In this document: positions 7,401 to 16,644 of the stretch, in pieces | Position numbering within the stretch: the stretch's first letter is position 1 | Layout: every line of letters begins with the position of its first letter | Source: an uncultured Lachnospiraceae bacterium | GTDB taxonomy: Bacteria > Bacillota > Clostridia > Lachnospirales > Lachnospiraceae | Assembly: GCA_947575805.1 (NCBI GenBank) | Contig: CANPOY010000027.1 | Location: 1-38,961, forward strand | Reading direction: 5' to 3' | Length of the DNA stretch: 38,961 bases | The notes under the pieces: generated by a model | What the model saw: only the letters and a program-made list of their open reading frames with translations | Databases searched by the model: none | Told to the model about the DNA's origin: nothing | Made by a program: the position numbers and the translations under genes

Positions 7401-9071
7401 ATGGTAAGTGATAATGCAAGATCCGGTATGCAGCAGGCGCCGGCGAGAAGTCTTTTTAATGCTCTGGGATTTACACCGGAGGAGATGAAGAAGCCCATGG
7501 TGGGCATTGTCAGTTCTTATAATGAAATCGTACCGGGACATATGAACATTGACAAGATTGTGGAGGCTGTGAAGCTGGGAGTTGCAGAAGCCGGAGGAGT
7601 TCCGGTGGTATTTCCCGCCATCGCCGTGTGCGATGGTATTGCCATGGGACATATCGGTATGAAGTATTCCCTGGTAACAAGGGATCTGATCGCGGACTCT
7701 ACGGAGTGCATGGCCATCGCCCACCAGTTTGACGCGCTTGTAATGGTGCCCAACTGTGACAAGAATGTACCCGGCCTGCTGATGGCGGCAGCCCGCCTGA
7801 ATCTGCCCACGGTGTTTGTTTCCGGCGGTCCCATGCTGGCCGGTCATGTAAGGGGACAGAAGAGAAGTCTTTCCTCCATGTTTGAGGCGGTAGGCTCTTA
7901 TGCGGCCGGCACCATGACGGAGGAGGATGTATGTGAATTTGAAAATAAGGTTTGTCCTACCTGCGGGTCCTGTTCCGGTATGTACACGGCCAATTCCATG
8001 AACTGCCTCACGGAAGCGCTGGGAATGGGGCTTGGAGGCAACGGAACGATTCCGGCGGTTTATTCCGAGCGGATTAAACTGGCGAAGCACGCAGGTATGG
8101 CGGTAATGGAGCTGTTCAGAAGGAATATATGCGCCAGGGATATTATGACAAAGGACGCTGTCCTGAACGCGCTGACCGTGGATATGGCGCTGGGCTGCTC
8201 TACCAATTCCATGCTGCATCTGCCGGCCATTGCCCATGAGATAGGTTTTGACTTTGACATCAGTTTTGCCAACCCGATCAGCGAGAAGACGCCGAACCTT
8301 TGTCATCTTGCACCGGCGGGACCGACCTATATGGAGGACTTGAACGAGGCCGGCGGTGTATATGCGGTCATGAAGGAGCTGGCGGACATAGGGCTGTTAA
8401 ATACCGGCTGTATGACGGTAACCGGCAGGACCATAGGGGAAAATATTGCAGGTGCGGTGAATCGGAATCCGGAGGTTATCCGCCCGGTAGACAATCCTTA
8501 CAGCACAACCGGCGGACTTGCCGTATTAAAGGGAAATCTAGCGCCGGACGGTTCCGTGGTGAAGCGCTCTGCAGTGGTGGAGGAAATGATGGTGCACGAA
8601 GGTCCGGCCAGGGTCTTTGACTGTGAGGAAGACGCTATTGAAGCGATCAAGGGCGGAAAGATTGTGGCGGGAGACGTGGTGGTCATCCGTTACGAAGGAC
8701 CCAAGGGAGGGCCCGGCATGAGGGAGATGCTAAATCCTACCTCCGCCATCGCGGGCATGGGTCTTGGCTCTTGTGTGGCACTGATTACGGACGGAAGGTT
8801 TTCGGGAGCATCCAGAGGAGCCTCTATCGGCCATGTATCTCCTGAGGCGGCAGTATGCGGGCCTATCGCCCTGGTGGAAGAGGGTGACATCATCAGCATT
8901 AATATTCCCGAGCTCTCTCTGAACGTGAAGGTATCTGACGAAGAGCTGGCAGCCCGCCGGGCGAAGTGGCAGCCCAGGGAGCCGGAGGTGACAACCGGAT
9001 ACCTCTCCAGGTACAGGGAGCTTGTAACAAGCGGTAACCGGGGAGCAATCCTGGAGTTCCCGAAGCAGTAA
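7401..9071 (+). CDS. ilvD: Dihydroxy-acid dehydratase
   Basis: A 556-residue iron-sulfur enzyme that dehydrates 2,3-dihydroxyisovalerate and 2,3-dihydroxy-3-methylvalerate in valine and isoleucine synthesis. Cluster-ligand regions are visible at C119 (NCDKNVPG) and in the C185-xx-C188-xx-C191 block ([18 protein letters not shown]). The [19 protein letters not shown] segment near the C-terminus is typical. Length is normal. The start has AGGTAGGAT upstream. It is followed 92 bp later by ilvB, and leuB precedes it, so the three probably form a branched-chain amino-acid operon. Confidence 0.97.
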   Translation: MVSDNARSGMQQAPARSLFNALGFTPEEMKKPMVGIVSSYNEIVPGHMNIDKIVEAVKLGVAEAGGVPVVFPAIAVCDGIAMGHIGMKYSLVTRDLIADSTECMAIAHQFDALVMVPNCDKNVPGLLMAAARLNLPTVFVSGGPMLAGHVRGQKRSLSSMFEAVGSYAAGTMTEEDVCEFENKVCPTCGSCSGMYTANSMNCLTEALGMGLGGNGTIPAVYSERIKLAKHAGMAVMELFRRNICARDIMTKDAVLNALTVDMALGCSTNSMLHLPAIAHEIGFDFDISFANPISEKTPNLCHLAPAGPTYMEDLNEAGGVYAVMKELADIGLLNTGCMTVTGRTIGENIAGAVNRNPEVIRPVDNPYSTTGGLAVLKGNLAPDGSVVKRSAVVEEMMVHEGPARVFDCEEDAIEAIKGGKIVAGDVVVIRYEGPKGGPGMREMLNPTSAIAGMGLGSCVALITDGRFSGASRGASIGHVSPEAAVCGPIALVEEGDIISINIPELSLNVKVSDEELAARRAKWQPREPEVTTGYLSRYRELVTSGNRGAILEFPKQ

Positions 9072-9163
9072 CTACCGCTTATGACAACAGGATCGGGAAG
9101 GATGATACCGGAAAACCTTGAAATATCACGGAAACAGTGGGAGAACAGAACGGAGGAACGGAT

Positions 9164-10849
9164 ATGCAGTTGAATGGTTCGGAGATCGTTGTGGAATGCT
9201 TAAAGGAGCAGGGAGTAGACACCGTATTCGGTTATCCCGGCGGTGCAATTCTGAATATTTATGACGCTCTTTACAAGCACAGCAGTGAGATTCATCATAT
9301 ATTGACTTCTCACGAACAGGGAGCGGCTCATGCGGCGGACGGCTATGCGAGAGCTACCGGGAAAGTGGGAGTGTGCATGGCTACCAGCGGCCCCGGTGCC
9401 ACCAACCTGGTGACGGGTATTGCCACGGCTTACATGGATTCCGTGCCAATGGTAGCCATCACGGCCAACGTGACGCTGCCGCTGTTAGGGAAAGACAGCT
9501 TTCAGGAGGTGGACATTGCCGGTGTTACCATGCCCATCACCAAGCACGGCTATATTGTAAAGAATGTGGAGGATCTGGCTCCCACTCTGCGCAGAGCCTT
9601 TGAGATTGCGAAGAGCGGGCGGCCCGGCCCGGTACTGGTGGATATTACCAAGGATGTGACGGCAGCCGTCTGCGAGTATATACCGGAGAAGCCAAAGACG
9701 AGAAAGGCAGCCGCCGGGGAAGCTAAGGTCTCCTGGACGGAAGAGCAGATGGATATAGTGGCGGAATACATTAAGGAATCCCAAAAACCCTTTATTTATT
9801 TAGGTGGGGGCGCCATTATTTCGGAGGCTTATGAAGAAGCGGCACAGCTGGCCGAGCTGATAGACGCTCCTGTCTGTGACACGCTGATGGGGAAGGGCGG
9901 ATTTGACGGGCGCAGCCCCCGCTACACCGGTATGATTGGCATGCACGGTACGAAGGCTTCCAATCTGGGAGTCAGCCGGTGCGACCTTTTGATCGCACTG
10001 GGGGCCAGATTCTCGGACCGGGTTACGGGAAACCCTAAGAAATTCGCGGAAAATGCCCGGATCGTACAGATTGACATTGACGCTGCGGAAATTAACAAGA
10101 ATATCCGCGTGGATGTGGGAATCGTGGGAGATCTGAAGGCAGTCTTAAGCCGGTTGAACAAAAAGCTCAAAAAGCAGGATCATGGCGAATGGATGCAGGA
10201 AATCGCGCAGCTGAAGGAGAGATTCCCCTTAAAGTATGACGACAGCAGGCTTTCCTGCCCTTATGTGATTGAGACGATTGACAGGGTGACAAAAGGGGAA
10301 GCGCTGGTTACCACAGATGTGGGACAGCACCAGATGTGGGCGGCTCAGTATTATCATTACACACGACCCCGCACATTCCTGTCCTCCGGCGGCCTGGGAA
10401 CCATGGGATATGGCCTGGGAGCCTGCATCGGCGCCCAGGTGGGACAGCCGGACAAAATCTGTATCAACATTGCGGGAGACGGATGCTTCCGGATGAATAT
10501 GAACGAGCTTGCCACGGCCAGCCGTTACAATATTCCCATTATCAATGTGGTTATCAATAACCGGGTTCTGGGCATGGTGCGTCAGTGGCAGACTTTGTTT
10601 TACGGGAAGCGCTATTCCCAGACGGTGCTGGATGATAAGGTGGATTTCTGCAAGGTGGCCGAAGCCTTGGGATGTGTGGCGATCCGCGTGACTACCAGGG
10701 AAGAAGTGCAGCCTGCCATTGAGAAGGCCATTTCCCTGAAATGCCCGGTGCTGATCGAGTGCATGATTCCCGAAGACGATAAGGTATTTCCCATGGTGCC
10801 TGCAGGAGCGCCCATTGAGGAAGTGTTTGACGGAGATGATGTGCGGTAG
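9164..10849 (+). CDS. ilvB: Acetolactate synthase (acetohydroxyacid synthase), large catalytic subunit
   Basis: A 561-residue thiamine-diphosphate and FAD enzyme that condenses pyruvate with pyruvate or 2-ketobutyrate. The N-terminal FGYPGGAI and SHEQGAAHAADGYAR (catalytic Glu) segments are present. The central domain has LGARFSDRVTGNP, and the cofactor motif runs GDGCFRMNMNEL...NN. The VLGMVRQWQ sequence is typical of the anabolic, branched-chain form rather than the catabolic AlsS form. I chose ATG 9164 because GGAGGAACGGAT precedes it; a GTG at 9137 is the alternative. The regulatory small subunit gene ilvN does not follow. An L,D-transpeptidase gene does. Either IlvN is elsewhere or this enzyme works without it. 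Confidence 0.94.
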   Translation: MQLNGSEIVVECLKEQGVDTVFGYPGGAILNIYDALYKHSSEIHHILTSHEQGAAHAADGYARATGKVGVCMATSGPGATNLVTGIATAYMDSVPMVAITANVTLPLLGKDSFQEVDIAGVTMPITKHGYIVKNVEDLAPTLRRAFEIAKSGRPGPVLVDITKDVTAAVCEYIPEKPKTRKAAAGEAKVSWTEEQMDIVAEYIKESQKPFIYLGGGAIISEAYEEAAQLAELIDAPVCDTLMGKGGFDGRSPRYTGMIGMHGTKASNLGVSRCDLLIALGARFSDRVTGNPKKFAENARIVQIDIDAAEINKNIRVDVGIVGDLKAVLSRLNKKLKKQDHGEWMQEIAQLKERFPLKYDDSRLSCPYVIETIDRVTKGEALVTTDVGQHQMWAAQYYHYTRPRTFLSSGGLGTMGYGLGACIGAQVGQPDKICINIAGDGCFRMNMNELATASRYNIPIINVVINNRVLGMVRQWQTLFYGKRYSQTVLDDKVDFCKVAEALGCVAIRVTTREEVQPAIEKAISLKCPVLIECMIPEDDKVFPMVPAGAPIEEVFDGDDVR

Positions 10850-10932
10850 CAGTTCAGTCATAGAGTATTTTGTGAATGAGATGCCGTGAGTTGAATTGCC
10901 ATGGCGGCAGTTGATAGTTAATGTGAGGCAGG

Positions 10933-12354
10933 ATGAAAAAGCTGAGTCGCTTCCTGGTGCTGGTCCTCCTGTGCGGCCTGCTTGTGCTGCTGGGCGGCTT
11001 TCTGGCGCTGGGCATGTATTATCGGAATAACTTTCCGGTAAACACCTGGATTAACGGTGTTTACTGTACGGGAAAGACAATAGAGCAGGTCAACAGGGAG
11101 CTAGTGGCCCGGGCGGTGGTTCCGGACGTGGTGATCCTGGACGGGGCGGGAACGGAATGGCGGATTGCGGCAGAGGACCTGGAGCTGCGTCCGGACTATA
11201 TGTCGGCATTGAAGTCATATATGAGGGAAAACTCCACTATAATGTGGATAAATAATATGCGTGAGCCGGCCAGGGCAAGTCTGGAGCCTTCGCAGTATAA
11301 GTGGAGCGCCGAGAAGCTGGAGGAGCAGTTTCGCTCCCTGGGCTTTGTGCAGGAGGCGGACAGACGGAAGCAAGGCTGTTTCATAACGTACGACCGGGAA
11401 CAGGGTTATTATCTGCATGACGGCAACACACGGCGGCTGAATACCGCGGAAGCCCTGGACTGCATTAAAACCTCTCTGTCTAAAGGCAGGCTTTCCGTGG
11501 ACCTGGCAGGGCAGCGCTGCTATGAAACCATTACGGATGATGCGGAGGCTGCGGGACAGCGGGCTCTTTGGGACAGACTGCAGGATTATTATAACTGTGG
11601 GCTTATTTACGATATGGGTGCGGAGCAGATCGCGTTTACCCCGGCTGTTTTAAGCACCTTTCTACAGGCGGATGAAGGGGGAAATCTTCTCACCGATCCC
11701 TCCGGCGGACTGCTGATTGCTGAGGAGCAAGTGGAGCGGTGGGTGGAGGAGCTGGCGGCACGGTACAATACCTGCGGCACTGAGAAAGAATTTCTTGCCA
11801 GCAGGGGGGATACGGTGTTGGTGGAATATTCCACTTACGGCACGGAGCTGGACGAAGAAGCGGAGAAAAAATACCTTCGGGAGACACTTGAAAAAATTCT
11901 GTCTTATCAGTGGAAGAAAGAGGAAAGTCATATTCCAGCTTATGAGCAGGAGGGCTTTGTCAGAGGGCTGGACGACATAGGCGACACTTATATTGAAGTG
12001 GATATGACCGAGCAGCATATGTACTATTATGTGGACGGCGAATTAAAGCTGGATACGGACGTGGTTACCGGAAAAACAGCGGGCAGACGGCGGGGGACGC
12101 CGGAGGGTATTAACTTTGTGTACAACAAACAGCGTAACCGTGTTTTAAGGGGAGCAGATTATGCCACGCCTGTGAAGTACTGGATGCCGGTCAAGGGCGC
12201 GGTGGGAATACACGATGCGGACTGGCGCAGGGAGTTCGGCGGGGAAATCTATAAAAAGAACGGTTCCCACGGCTGTGTCAATACACCCCCGAAAATCATG
12301 GCAGAGCTTTATGAGATGGTTGAGGTGGGGACACCGGTGATCATGTTTTATTAA
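10933..12354 (+). CDS. Membrane-anchored L,D-transpeptidase (YkuD domain)
   Basis: A 473-residue cell-wall enzyme. A short basic N-terminus and one hydrophobic segment (about residues 8-30) anchor it with the rest outside. The middle (about 40-330) resembles the repeated putative peptidoglycan-binding region that precedes YkuD domains in clostridial proteins. The C-terminal catalytic domain begins near IEVDMTEQHMYYY and carries H427 (GIHDADW) and the nucleophile C448 (SHGCVN). Family members form 3-3 peptide cross-links or attach proteins to peptidoglycan, and are insensitive to most penicillins. The start has GAGG 4 bp before the ATG. It follows ilvB by 83 bp with no terminator between, and serC has its own promoter downstream. 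Confidence 0.9.
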   Translation: MKKLSRFLVLVLLCGLLVLLGGFLALGMYYRNNFPVNTWINGVYCTGKTIEQVNRELVARAVVPDVVILDGAGTEWRIAAEDLELRPDYMSALKSYMRENSTIMWINNMREPARASLEPSQYKWSAEKLEEQFRSLGFVQEADRRKQGCFITYDREQGYYLHDGNTRRLNTAEALDCIKTSLSKGRLSVDLAGQRCYETITDDAEAAGQRALWDRLQDYYNCGLIYDMGAEQIAFTPAVLSTFLQADEGGNLLTDPSGGLLIAEEQVERWVEELAARYNTCGTEKEFLASRGDTVLVEYSTYGTELDEEAEKKYLRETLEKILSYQWKKEESHIPAYEQEGFVRGLDDIGDTYIEVDMTEQHMYYYVDGELKLDTDVVTGKTAGRRRGTPEGINFVYNKQRNRVLRGADYATPVKYWMPVKGAVGIHDADWRREFGGEIYKKNGSHGCVNTPPKIMAELYEMVEVGTPVIMFY

Positions 12355-12373
12355 TAATTCTTTAATTATTTAC

Positions 12374-12402
12374 TTGACTAAAGTGCAAAGAAAGATTATT
12401 CT
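12374..12402 (+). promoter_or_regulatory. serC-serA promoter
   Basis: TTGACT at 12374-12379, 17-bp spacer, TATTCT at 12397-12402, about 75 bp before the serC start. It is one of the best matches in the window. Confidence 0.65.
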
Positions 12403-12477
12403 TATTTTATCGCGTTTCGATGCCTAAGGGGAAATACCAGGACGGCATCGTCATTTAAAAAACAGGAGGAACGTAAA

Positions 12478-13545
12478 ATGTCCAGAGTCTATAATTTTTC
12501 CGCGGGACCTGCAGTGCTGCCGGAAGAGGTGCTGCGGGAAGCGGCAGAGGAAATGCTTGATTATAGGGGGACGGGAATGTCCGTCATGGAGATGAGCCAT
12601 CGCTCCAAGGCCTATGAGACCATTATCAAAGAAGCCGAGGCAGACTTAAGGGAGCTGATGAATATTCCCGACAATTATAAGGTACTTTTTTTACAGGGCG
12701 GCGCAAGCCAGCAGTTTGCCATGATTCCCATGAACCTCATGAAAAATAAGGTGGCAGACTATATTGTCACCGGCCAGTGGGCAAAGAAGGCATATCAGGA
12801 GGCCTGTATCTACGGCAAAGCGAATAAGATTGCTTCTTCGGAGGATAAGACCTTTTCTTACATACCGGACTGCTCCGATCTGCCTGTCAGTGAGGATGCG
12901 GATTACGTCTATATCTGTGAAAACAATACCATTTACGGAACCAAATATAAGACTCTGCCCAACACCAAAGGCAAGCCTCTGGTGGCCGACGTGTCCAGCT
13001 GTTTCCTGTCCGAGCCGGTGGACGTGAGCAAATACGGCGTGATCTACGGCGGTGTGCAGAAGAATATCGGGCCTGCAGGTGTGGTTATTGTTATCATCAG
13101 AGAGGATCTTATCACGGAGGATGTGCTGCCCGGCACTCCTACCATGCTGAAATATAAGATTCACGCGGACAACGCTTCTCTTTACAATACGCCTCCCGCT
13201 TACGGCATCTATGTCTGCGGCAAGGTCTTTAAATGGCTGAAGGCAAAGGGCGGCCTGGCGGCGATGAAGGAGTACAACGAGAAGAAGGCGAAAGTCCTCT
13301 ATGATTACCTGGATGAAAGCATGCTGTTCAAGGAGGACCGTTCCCTGATGAACGTTCCCTTTGTCACCGGGAATGAGGAGCTGGATGCAAAGTTTGTTAA
13401 GGAGGCTGCTGCGGCCGGATTTGTGAATTTAAAGGGGCACAGGACCGTGGGCGGCATGCGCGCCAGCATTTACAATGCCATGCCCATAGAAGGGGTGGAG
13501 AAGCTGGTGGCATTTATGAAGGAATTTGAAAAGCAGAACGTATAA
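12478..13545 (+). CDS. serC: Phosphoserine aminotransferase
   Basis: A 355-residue pyridoxal-phosphate enzyme converting 3-phosphohydroxypyruvate and glutamate to phosphoserine. The N-terminal YNFSAGPAVLPEEV signature, the MSVMEMSHRSK segment, the FLQGGASQQFAMIPMNL phosphate-binding region and YGGVQKNIGPAGVV (the PLP-binding lysine) are all present. The C-terminal HRTVGGMRASIYNA segment is characteristic. AACAGGAGGAACGTAAA gives a strong ribosome binding site. serA follows after 16 bp, so two successive steps of serine synthesis are co-transcribed. Confidence 0.97.
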   Translation: MSRVYNFSAGPAVLPEEVLREAAEEMLDYRGTGMSVMEMSHRSKAYETIIKEAEADLRELMNIPDNYKVLFLQGGASQQFAMIPMNLMKNKVADYIVTGQWAKKAYQEACIYGKANKIASSEDKTFSYIPDCSDLPVSEDADYVYICENNTIYGTKYKTLPNTKGKPLVADVSSCFLSEPVDVSKYGVIYGGVQKNIGPAGVVIVIIREDLITEDVLPGTPTMLKYKIHADNASLYNTPPAYGIYVCGKVFKWLKAKGGLAAMKEYNEKKAKVLYDYLDESMLFKEDRSLMNVPFVTGNEELDAKFVKEAAAAGFVNLKGHRTVGGMRASIYNAMPIEGVEKLVAFMKEFEKQNV

Positions 13546-13561
13546 CGGAGGAAAGCGATTC

Positions 13562-14725
13562 ATGTATAAGATTAACTGTCTTAATCCCATTGCGGATGTA
13601 GGATTAAAGAATTTCAGCGATCAGTACCAGATCACCGCCGATATTAACGAAGCGGAGGGCGTTCTGGTGAGAAGTGCATCCATGCACGAGATGGAGCTGC
13701 CGGATGGCCTGCTGGCTGTAGCCAGGGCAGGAGCAGGGGTAAATAATATTCCCCTGGACAAATGTGCGGAGAAGGGCGTGGTGGTATTCAATACCCCCGG
13801 CGCCAACGCCAACGGCGTTAAAGAGCTTGTGCTGGCGGGAATGCTGCTGGCAGCCCGGGATGTGGTAGGCGGGATCGAATGGGTGAAGGCTTCCGCAGAT
13901 AACGCGGACATTGCCAAGGCAGCTGAGAAGGAGAAAAAGAACTTTGCCGGCACGGAAATCATGGGCAAGAAGCTGGGTGTTATCGGCCTGGGCGCCATCG
14001 GCGTCAAGGTGGCAAACGCGGCAGTTTCTCTGGGCATGGAGGTTTATGGTAATGATCCATATTTGTCCGTGAATGCGGCCTGGAGTTTGAGCCGTTCCGT
14101 AAAGCATGTGCTGAATGTAGACGATATTTATGCTGAATGTGACTATATTACTATCCATGTACCGCTTCTGGATTCCACAAAGGGCATGATCAACGCCGTG
14201 TCCATCGCCAAAATGAAGGAGGGCGTTGTGCTGTTGAATTTTGCCAGAGATCTGCTGGTTAATGAAAAGGACGTGCTGGAGGCTCTGGCCACCGGCAAGA
14301 TCGCCCGCTATGTTTCCGACTTTCCCAATGCCATTACGGCAGGGCAGAAGGGGTGCATCGTTATTCCCCACCTGGGGGCCAGCACCGAGGAGTCCGAGGA
14401 TAATTGCGCAGTGATGGCGGTAGAAGAGATCATGGATTACCTGGAAAACGGCAATATCCGCAACAGCGTGAATTATCCCGCCTGCGATATGGGCGTCTGC
14501 ACAAAGGCAGGGAGGGTGGCGGTATTCCACAGGAATATTGCCAATATGATTACCCAGTTTACCGCTGAGTTCGGCCGGGCCGGCATCAACATAAGCGACA
14601 TGACGAACAAGTCCAGAGGCGACGTGGCGTACACAATGCTGGACGTGGAGAGCAAGCCCACGGCGGAGATCATTCAGGCTTTGGAAAAGATAGACGGCGT
14701 GTTCCGGGTGCGAATCGTAGTGTGA
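13562..14725 (+). CDS. serA: D-3-Phosphoglycerate dehydrogenase with C-terminal ACT domain
   Basis: A 387-residue NAD-dependent enzyme for the first step of serine synthesis from 3-phosphoglycerate. The nucleotide-binding GLGAIGVKVANAAVSLGMEV motif (residues about 145-165), the NFARDLL segment with the active-site Arg and the IPHLGASTEESE histidine loop are present. From about residue 318 an ACT-like domain follows (RVAVFHRNIANMI...GINISDM), suggesting allosteric control, often by serine in this family. I chose ATG 13562 because GGAGGAAAGC precedes it; a TTG at 13526 overlaps serC and has no ribosome binding site. The catalytic region is short, as in clostridial forms lacking the intervening domain. 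Confidence 0.95.
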   Translation: MYKINCLNPIADVGLKNFSDQYQITADINEAEGVLVRSASMHEMELPDGLLAVARAGAGVNNIPLDKCAEKGVVVFNTPGANANGVKELVLAGMLLAARDVVGGIEWVKASADNADIAKAAEKEKKNFAGTEIMGKKLGVIGLGAIGVKVANAAVSLGMEVYGNDPYLSVNAAWSLSRSVKHVLNVDDIYAECDYITIHVPLLDSTKGMINAVSIAKMKEGVVLLNFARDLLVNEKDVLEALATGKIARYVSDFPNAITAGQKGCIVIPHLGASTEESEDNCAVMAVEEIMDYLENGNIRNSVNYPACDMGVCTKAGRVAVFHRNIANMITQFTAEFGRAGINISDMTNKSRGDVAYTMLDVESKPTAEIIQALEKIDGVFRVRIVV

Positions 14726-14784
14726 GAAGAATTTCTAATGCTCACGGCATAGGCTGCTTCAAAATGAAATATGTGTCTCACGCT

Positions 14785-14813
14785 GAAGAATGCCGGAAGT
14801 ACAGGCGTTCTTC
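14785..14813 (+). other. Hairpin between serA and its terminator
   Basis: A 10-bp stem GAAGAATGCC / GGCGTTCTTC (one T-G pair) with a 9-nt loop. The 3' arm is also complementary to GTGAGAAGAA around the serA stop codon, so two alternative pairings exist before the terminator. Confidence 0.3.
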
Positions 14814-14827
14814 TCACTGCCATTATT

Positions 14828-14858
14828 AAAAAGGCTTCGTATTCTACGGAGCTTTTTT
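14828..14858. terminator. Bidirectional terminator between serA and the broken lipoprotein gene
   Basis: Fourteen consecutive pairs (AAAAAGGCTTCGTA / TACGGAGCTTTTTT, two G-T wobbles) close a 3-nt loop. T runs exist in both directions, so it can serve the convergent plus- and minus-strand genes. Confidence 0.85.
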
Positions 14859-14960
14859 GTATGCACAGAGAGCTTGTGAAGAAGACAGCTGATTTCCTGC
14901 CGATGGTAGCTGTTATTATATTTTTAGTAGTTTCAATGTTTTACGCGGTTCAACCGGTTT

Positions 14961-15903
14961 TTAATCTTCAATATTGAACTCTGCTGTGAATGTATAATCT
15001 GTATGGTCCCCGGTTCCCCTGAAATCACTGATATTTTTTTCAATTCGGTATCTTCCCGGTTCCAGCTTTCCGTAGAGCCATTCAAGGGAAATATCCATTT
15101 CGAGGGGAGAATTCTTCGGAATCATATAGGCAAGTGCTTTAAAAGCAGCATTGTCAATTACTGTATCCGGTTCCCGCCAGTTTCCGGTTTCTTCATCCAG
15201 TACCTTCAGGCAGAAATCCTCTCCGCACTGTATGTCTTTATCCGTTTCATTCGTAATTCTGACGGTTACACTGGTATCAGAAGATTTTGTTACCATCATG
15301 GTCACTCCGGACAAGGGAGAGGAAGTATTACTATCTTTCCCCATCTGGCTGTTTATAAAAGCATCTATGTTTTCAGTTCGTATGTCAATAAATTCACTGT
15401 TATCTGCCTTGAGAACCAACCTTATATACTCAGGAGCAGTCCGGGTATTTCCGCCGCCGATTAGCAGGATATAGTGTTCATCAATGTCATATCTGTAAAT
15501 ATACAATCCGGAGCCAATATCTTCATGGTCGTACTGTCCAAAATCACTCCATGACAGAGCCTCCCCGATTTTTGCAAGTTCTTTTATCTTTTCGAGTGTT
15601 AATTTTTCTCCTTTAGGCTCTGTTAAGGGAGGATTGGATGGATTGGAAACAGAGTACCAGCTCTTCAAACGCAAGAAGCTCGCACTCCAGTTCTGAAGCC
15701 CAGTTCCTTAAAAGGTCAGCCTGTTCATTTTCCACCGTCCATTCGACTGTGCTGCCCCCAGTGTAATGTACAATTTTTATTTTAGGTATATCCTTTTCGA
15801 ACCAGGCGGCAATGGGGCTGTGTGAGCCATCCTGAGAGCCGTTACAGCCAGCCAGGCTGAACATCATGATGATAACTGTAAGGAAAGCAGTTTCTTTTTT
15901 CAT
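14961..15903 (-). pseudogene. Frame-disrupted lipoprotein gene with a C-terminal Ig-like domain
   Basis: The 5' part (15903 to 15613) starts at an ATG with GGAGGGATGAT just upstream. It encodes a lipoprotein signal, MKKETAFLTVIIMMFSLAGC with the lipobox Cys at 20, then a short domain containing HYTGGSTVEWTVENEQADLLRNW. This frame runs out at a TAA. The remainder (15706 to 14961) continues in the +1 frame without a usable start: it has WYSVSNPSNPP, an acidic middle and a C-terminal beta-sandwich ending PGRYRIEKNISDFRG...TFTAEFNIED, like clostridial Ig-like lipoprotein domains. The two frames overlap within 15613-15706. Proteins of this kind, as I recall them, carry further residues between the 'FEE' and 'WYSVSNPS' stretches, so an out-of-frame internal deletion is a likely cause. 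A sequencing error or two separate genes are alternatives. Function unknown. Confidence 0.6.
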
Positions 15904-16075
15904 ATCATCCCTCCTCTGAACTCCGGCTTTATCTAATTGTATAGACGAAAATAATTCGAAAATGTTCTTCATTTCCGAAAAAATATTTTAAAACATCATT
16001 ACGGAATCCTGAGCTTCTCGGACTTCTATACACGGTGGTGCAGGCGGGGGCAGAGGAATTGTGCCTGAGGAGAGC

Positions 16076-16360
16076 CTATCGGAACAGCAGCGGCATTCCT
16101 CCGTCTGTGCCGTCATTCAAGTCCTGCAGGCTTTCTTCCAGCTTCTTTTGGGAGGCCAGGGAGCCTTCCGTCTGCAGGTCCATGTAAAGGATGAACATAT
16201 CCTCCAGCGTAATTCCCTTTTCCTGCGCGATTTCCGTCAGGACGGGCTTCAATTTCTCCAGCTGTGCGGAGACGGGAACCTTCTGCGGGTCGATCTCCCC
16301 CAGTACATTTTCCGCGTAGGCGTTGATTCTTTCCAGGAGCCTTTTGTTTTCCTCAGTCAT
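16076..16360 (-). CDS. Hypothetical 94-residue soluble protein
   Basis: A small acidic protein starting at ATG 16360, with AAAGGAATCAG upstream. The sequence is mostly helical in character: MTEENKRLLERINAYAENVLG, a central LEKLKPVLTEIAQEKGITLEDMFILYMDLQTE, and a KKLEESLQDLN stretch before a C-terminal tail. There are no membrane segments, cysteines or catalytic motifs that I recognise, and I do not know the family. It could be an adaptor or a small regulator, but that is only a guess. Upstream-extended frames (to 16621) run through the repeat block and are not credible. The gene lies upstream of the broken lipoprotein gene on the same strand and is divergent from the DUF1015 gene. Confidence 0.6.
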   Translation of the reverse strand: MTEENKRLLERINAYAENVLGEIDPQKVPVSAQLEKLKPVLTEIAQEKGITLEDMFILYMDLQTEGSLASQKKLEESLQDLNDGTDGGMPLLFR

Positions 16361-16388
16361 TTTTCTGATTCCTTTCTGTTTATAAATG

Positions 16389-16397
16389 TGGTATAAT
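16389..16397 (+). promoter_or_regulatory. Extended -10 element upstream of the repeat-rich leader
   Basis: TG-G-TATAAT, an exact extended -10, without a good -35. A transcript from here would run about 240 nt through the structured repeat block before the DUF1015 start codon at 16645. Confidence 0.4.
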
Positions 16398-16420
16398 GTA
16401 ACAGTGAAGAAGAAAAACAA

Positions 16421-16582
16421 GCGACTGCGAAGCAGGCATTTGTTTTTCTTGCACTGTAAACGAGCAAGCGGTCTGCGAAGCAGACAAAGGAAGCGCGTAA
16501 GCGCGAGCTTGCGAGTGTAAAGCCATGAAATACAAGCACAACTAAGCGTGCTGCGACTGCCAAGCAGGCATTTGTTTTTCTT
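16421..16582 (+). repeat. Pair of 30-bp direct repeats enclosing a predicted multi-branched RNA fold
   Basis: GCGACTGC(G/C)AAGCAGGCATTTG plus TTTTTCTT occurs at 16421-16450 and 16553-16582, identical at 29 of 30 positions. The single difference lies in the triloop of a CTGC/GCAG stem, so pairing is kept. Between the copies, GCAAGC (16464-16469) pairs with GCTTGC (16507-16512) and encloses two hairpins: GTCTGC/GCAGAC (16471-16485, GAA loop) and GCGC-GTAA-GCGC (16493-16504). This resembles a three-way junction. Whether it acts as RNA, as a transposon-derived repeat or as a protein-binding site is not shown. Confidence 0.6.
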
Positions 16583-16644
16583 TGAGTATAGCACCTTAAA
16601 ATAAGGATGTACAGTCCGCACATAAAATAACCGGAGGGAAATCT

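Noticed and set aside
7251..8306. 351-codon minus-strand ORF across leuB-ilvD
   Set aside because: Antisense to the strongly conserved ilvD frame, with no recognisable domain and no ribosome binding site.
14861..14977. 38-codon plus-strand ORF with a hydrophobic segment (MVAVIIFLVVSMFYAV)
   Set aside because: Its only possible ribosome binding site lies inside the terminator stem at 14828-14858, and its end overlaps the minus-strand lipoprotein frame. No promoter is visible.
16421..16582. CRISPR array
   Set aside because: There are only two repeat copies, 132 bp apart, with a structured insert rather than regular spacers, and no cas genes.
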